Positions 13,325 through 14,360 of a stretch of DNA of 14,360 nucleotides are shown in pieces (positions within the stretch are counted from its first letter, which is position 1; every line of letters begins with the position of its first letter). A model generated the notes under the pieces. It was not told the origin of the DNA, made no database searches, and saw only the letters and a list, made by a program, of their open reading frames with translations. The DNA is taken from assembly GCA_003543035.1 (NCBI GenBank), contig DPJL01000474.1, forward strand, positions 12,876 to 27,235. Direction: 5' to 3'. A program made the translations under genes and the position numbers. This DNA is from Micromonosporaceae bacterium (GTDB taxonomy: Bacteria; Actinomycetota; Actinomycetes; Mycobacteriales; Micromonosporaceae).

Positions 13325-13588
13325 TTACAGGTGGCGGTAGACGTCTTCTAGCTCGAGCCCGGCCGCAAGCATGAGCACCTGAGCCTGGTAGAGCAGCTGG
13401 GAGATCTCTTCGGCGGCACGGTCGCGGCCCTCATGCTCCGCGGCCATCCAGGACTCGGCCGCCTCTTCGACGACCTTCTTGCCCACCGCATGGACACCCT
13501 GGCGAACCGCCGCCACAGTGCCGGAGCTCGGATCTCCCGCGACGACCTTGGCGCGCAGCTCCTCGAACAGCCCTTCGAACGTCTTCAC
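13325..13588 (-). CDS. hisE: Phosphoribosyl-ATP pyrophosphohydrolase HisE
   Basis: Removes pyrophosphate from phosphoribosyl-ATP, the second step of histidine synthesis, directly upstream of the gene for step one. It is a stand-alone 87-residue all-alpha MazG-like enzyme: VKTFEGLFEELRAKV, SGTV (22-25), VHAVGKKVVEEAAESWMAAEHEG (32-54, metal-binding glutamates) and AAEEISQLLYQAQVLMLAAGL (58-77). The start is GTG at 13588, the only start that gives the canonical N-terminus. No Shine-Dalgarno sequence is visible before it, and 20 nt separate it from the GerMN gene. Length is normal for monofunctional HisE in actinobacteria. Confidence 0.96.
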   Translation of the reverse strand: MKTFEGLFEELRAKVVAGDPSSGTVAAVRQGVHAVGKKVVEEAAESWMAAEHEGRDRAAEEISQLLYQAQVLMLAAGLELEDVYRHL

Positions 13589-13608
13589 CCGGCCATTGTG
13601 CCCGAGTC

Positions 13609-14360
13609 TCAGCTCACGACCACCGCGTGGTCGTCCGCGAACTCCTTGGCCGAGTCCTTCGGGGAGATCAGGAAGGCCGAGATCACATATTCGCCCGGCT
13701 CGAGGGTGACCACCTGCTTGGCTTCTCCCTGCTGCGGAGCGCCGTTGTTGAGGGTGACAAAGCCCTGCTTCACTACGGCCGTCCCCTGACGGACCTCGTA
13801 GTGGACGGTCGCTTCGAACGCTATCCCGGCGATATGCAGGGTCACCTCCCGGCCGACCTTGTCGCCGTGCTGCGGGCTGATGAGCCAGACCAGTGCCAGC
13901 ACATCGACAGCGCTGCCCCGGCGCAACGGCTTGCTCACATCGACATGTCCCCAGAGATCGTTCGCCGGGCGGCCGTCGAGGCGCAGGCTCACATCCACCA
14001 GATTCGGCACCGCGGTGACCGTCCAGACCAGTTGCTGCACCGCAATATGCGCGGCCTCGGCGCCCAGGCTGTTGACCGTGGCGCCGGTCAGATCGACCGT
14101 GGCGGTCTGGCCGCTGATCGACACGTTGGCGACGCGGGCAGCCGGCGGCCAAAGGTTGCGATAGTCGGGATCGATGGCGTTACGGGAGAGCATCTCGGTG
14201 ACCGCGGCCCGCACCTGGGCCGGCACCGAGCCGTCCTGAGCCGAAATCTTGTGGAACTCGCGGACAAGGCGTGGGCCCCGCCCTTCCGCGGTGAGGGCGT
14301 AATACACCGCGACGGTTTGCTGAGCCGGGCCAGCCGTCGGCGAGACCGGTGACGAAGTCG
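13609..14360 (-). CDS. GerMN-Gmad2 domain protein (5' end outside window)
   Basis: The frame is open to the window edge; 249 residues are visible, so the true start and any signal peptide lie beyond. After a Pro/Ser/Thr-rich stretch (TSSPVSPTAGPAQQ), residues about 17-120 form a GerMN domain (VAVYYALTAEGRGPRLVREF, NVSISGQTATVDLTGATVNSL, AAHIAVQQLVWTVTAV). A Gmad2 immunoglobulin-like domain follows (ISPQHGDKVGREVTLHIAG, FEATVHYEVRQGTAVVKQGF, VVTLEPGEYVISAFLISPKDS). Proteins with this architecture are usually exported lipoproteins; the domains are named from spore germination proteins but also occur in actinomycetes, where the role is unclear. The Pro/Ser/Thr-rich stretch looks like a linker after a lipobox. 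It ends 20 nt before hisE. Confidence 0.85.
   Translation of the reverse strand, partial: TSSPVSPTAGPAQQTVAVYYALTAEGRGPRLVREFHKISAQDGSVPAQVRAAVTEMLSRNAIDPDYRNLWPPAARVANVSISGQTATVDLTGATVNSLGAEAAHIAVQQLVWTVTAVPNLVDVSLRLDGRPANDLWGHVDVSKPLRRGSAVDVLALVWLISPQHGDKVGREVTLHIAGIAFEATVHYEVRQGTAVVKQGFVTLNNGAPQQGEAKQVVTLEPGEYVISAFLISPKDSAKEFADDHAVVVS

Noticed and set aside
1..14360. CRISPR arrays, tRNA/rRNA genes, insertion sequences, phage or defence genes
   Set aside because: No regularly spaced repeats, no cloverleaf-type sequence, no transposase or integrase motif, and gene order is of the housekeeping type throughout.

Overview
The window is a GC-rich stretch of actinomycete chromosome. Every convincing gene lies on the minus strand, so transcription runs from the high-coordinate end to the low-coordinate end. 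The assignment to Actinomycetota rests on the base composition, frequent GTG/TTG starts, a FolP2-type dihydropteroate synthase paralogue, a long-form HisG, and gene order. The order infC-rpmI-rplT-(SpoU methyltransferase)-pheS-pheT-...-argC-argJ-argB-argD matches what I recall of the Mycobacterium tuberculosis Rv1641-Rv1655 region. The hisE-hisG block upstream suggests a different family, perhaps Micromonosporales, Glycomycetales or Pseudonocardiales; this finer placement is a guess.

Layout in transcription order: (1) A 5'-truncated GerMN-Gmad2 protein (13609-14360), then hisE, hisG and a small membrane PH-domain protein coupled to hisG. (2) A 228-nt leader (11838-12065) with a terminator-like hairpin followed by a U-rich run, then infC, which appears to start at AUC, then rpmI, rplT and a SpoU-type RNA methyltransferase with a TTG start. 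(3) A 120-nt gap with alternative hairpins, then pheS-pheT, a double-META-domain lipoprotein overlapping pheT by 4 nt, folP2 and a short RibD-type reductase overlapping folP2 by 4 nt. (4) A 190-nt gap holding a long inverted repeat and a palindrome-rich promoter region, then argC-argJ-argB-argD, each pair joined by a 4-nt GTGA or ATGA overlap. argD runs off the window.

The genes therefore cover steps 1-2 of histidine synthesis, translation initiation and ribosome assembly, phenylalanyl-tRNA charging, a folate-related pair, and the acetylated-intermediate part of arginine synthesis (ArgC, ArgJ, ArgB, ArgD; ArgJ can recycle the acetyl group).

This is mainly a conserved housekeeping region and I see no phage, IS, CRISPR or toxin/defence island. 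The points most worth following up are: an unusually compact ArgB lacking both segments tied to arginine feedback inhibition, next to a likely arginine operator; a FolP2/RibD-like pair that could be a folate reductase module, with a reductase missing about 50 central residues; a structured infC leader; and a 21-bp-arm inverted repeat upstream of argC.
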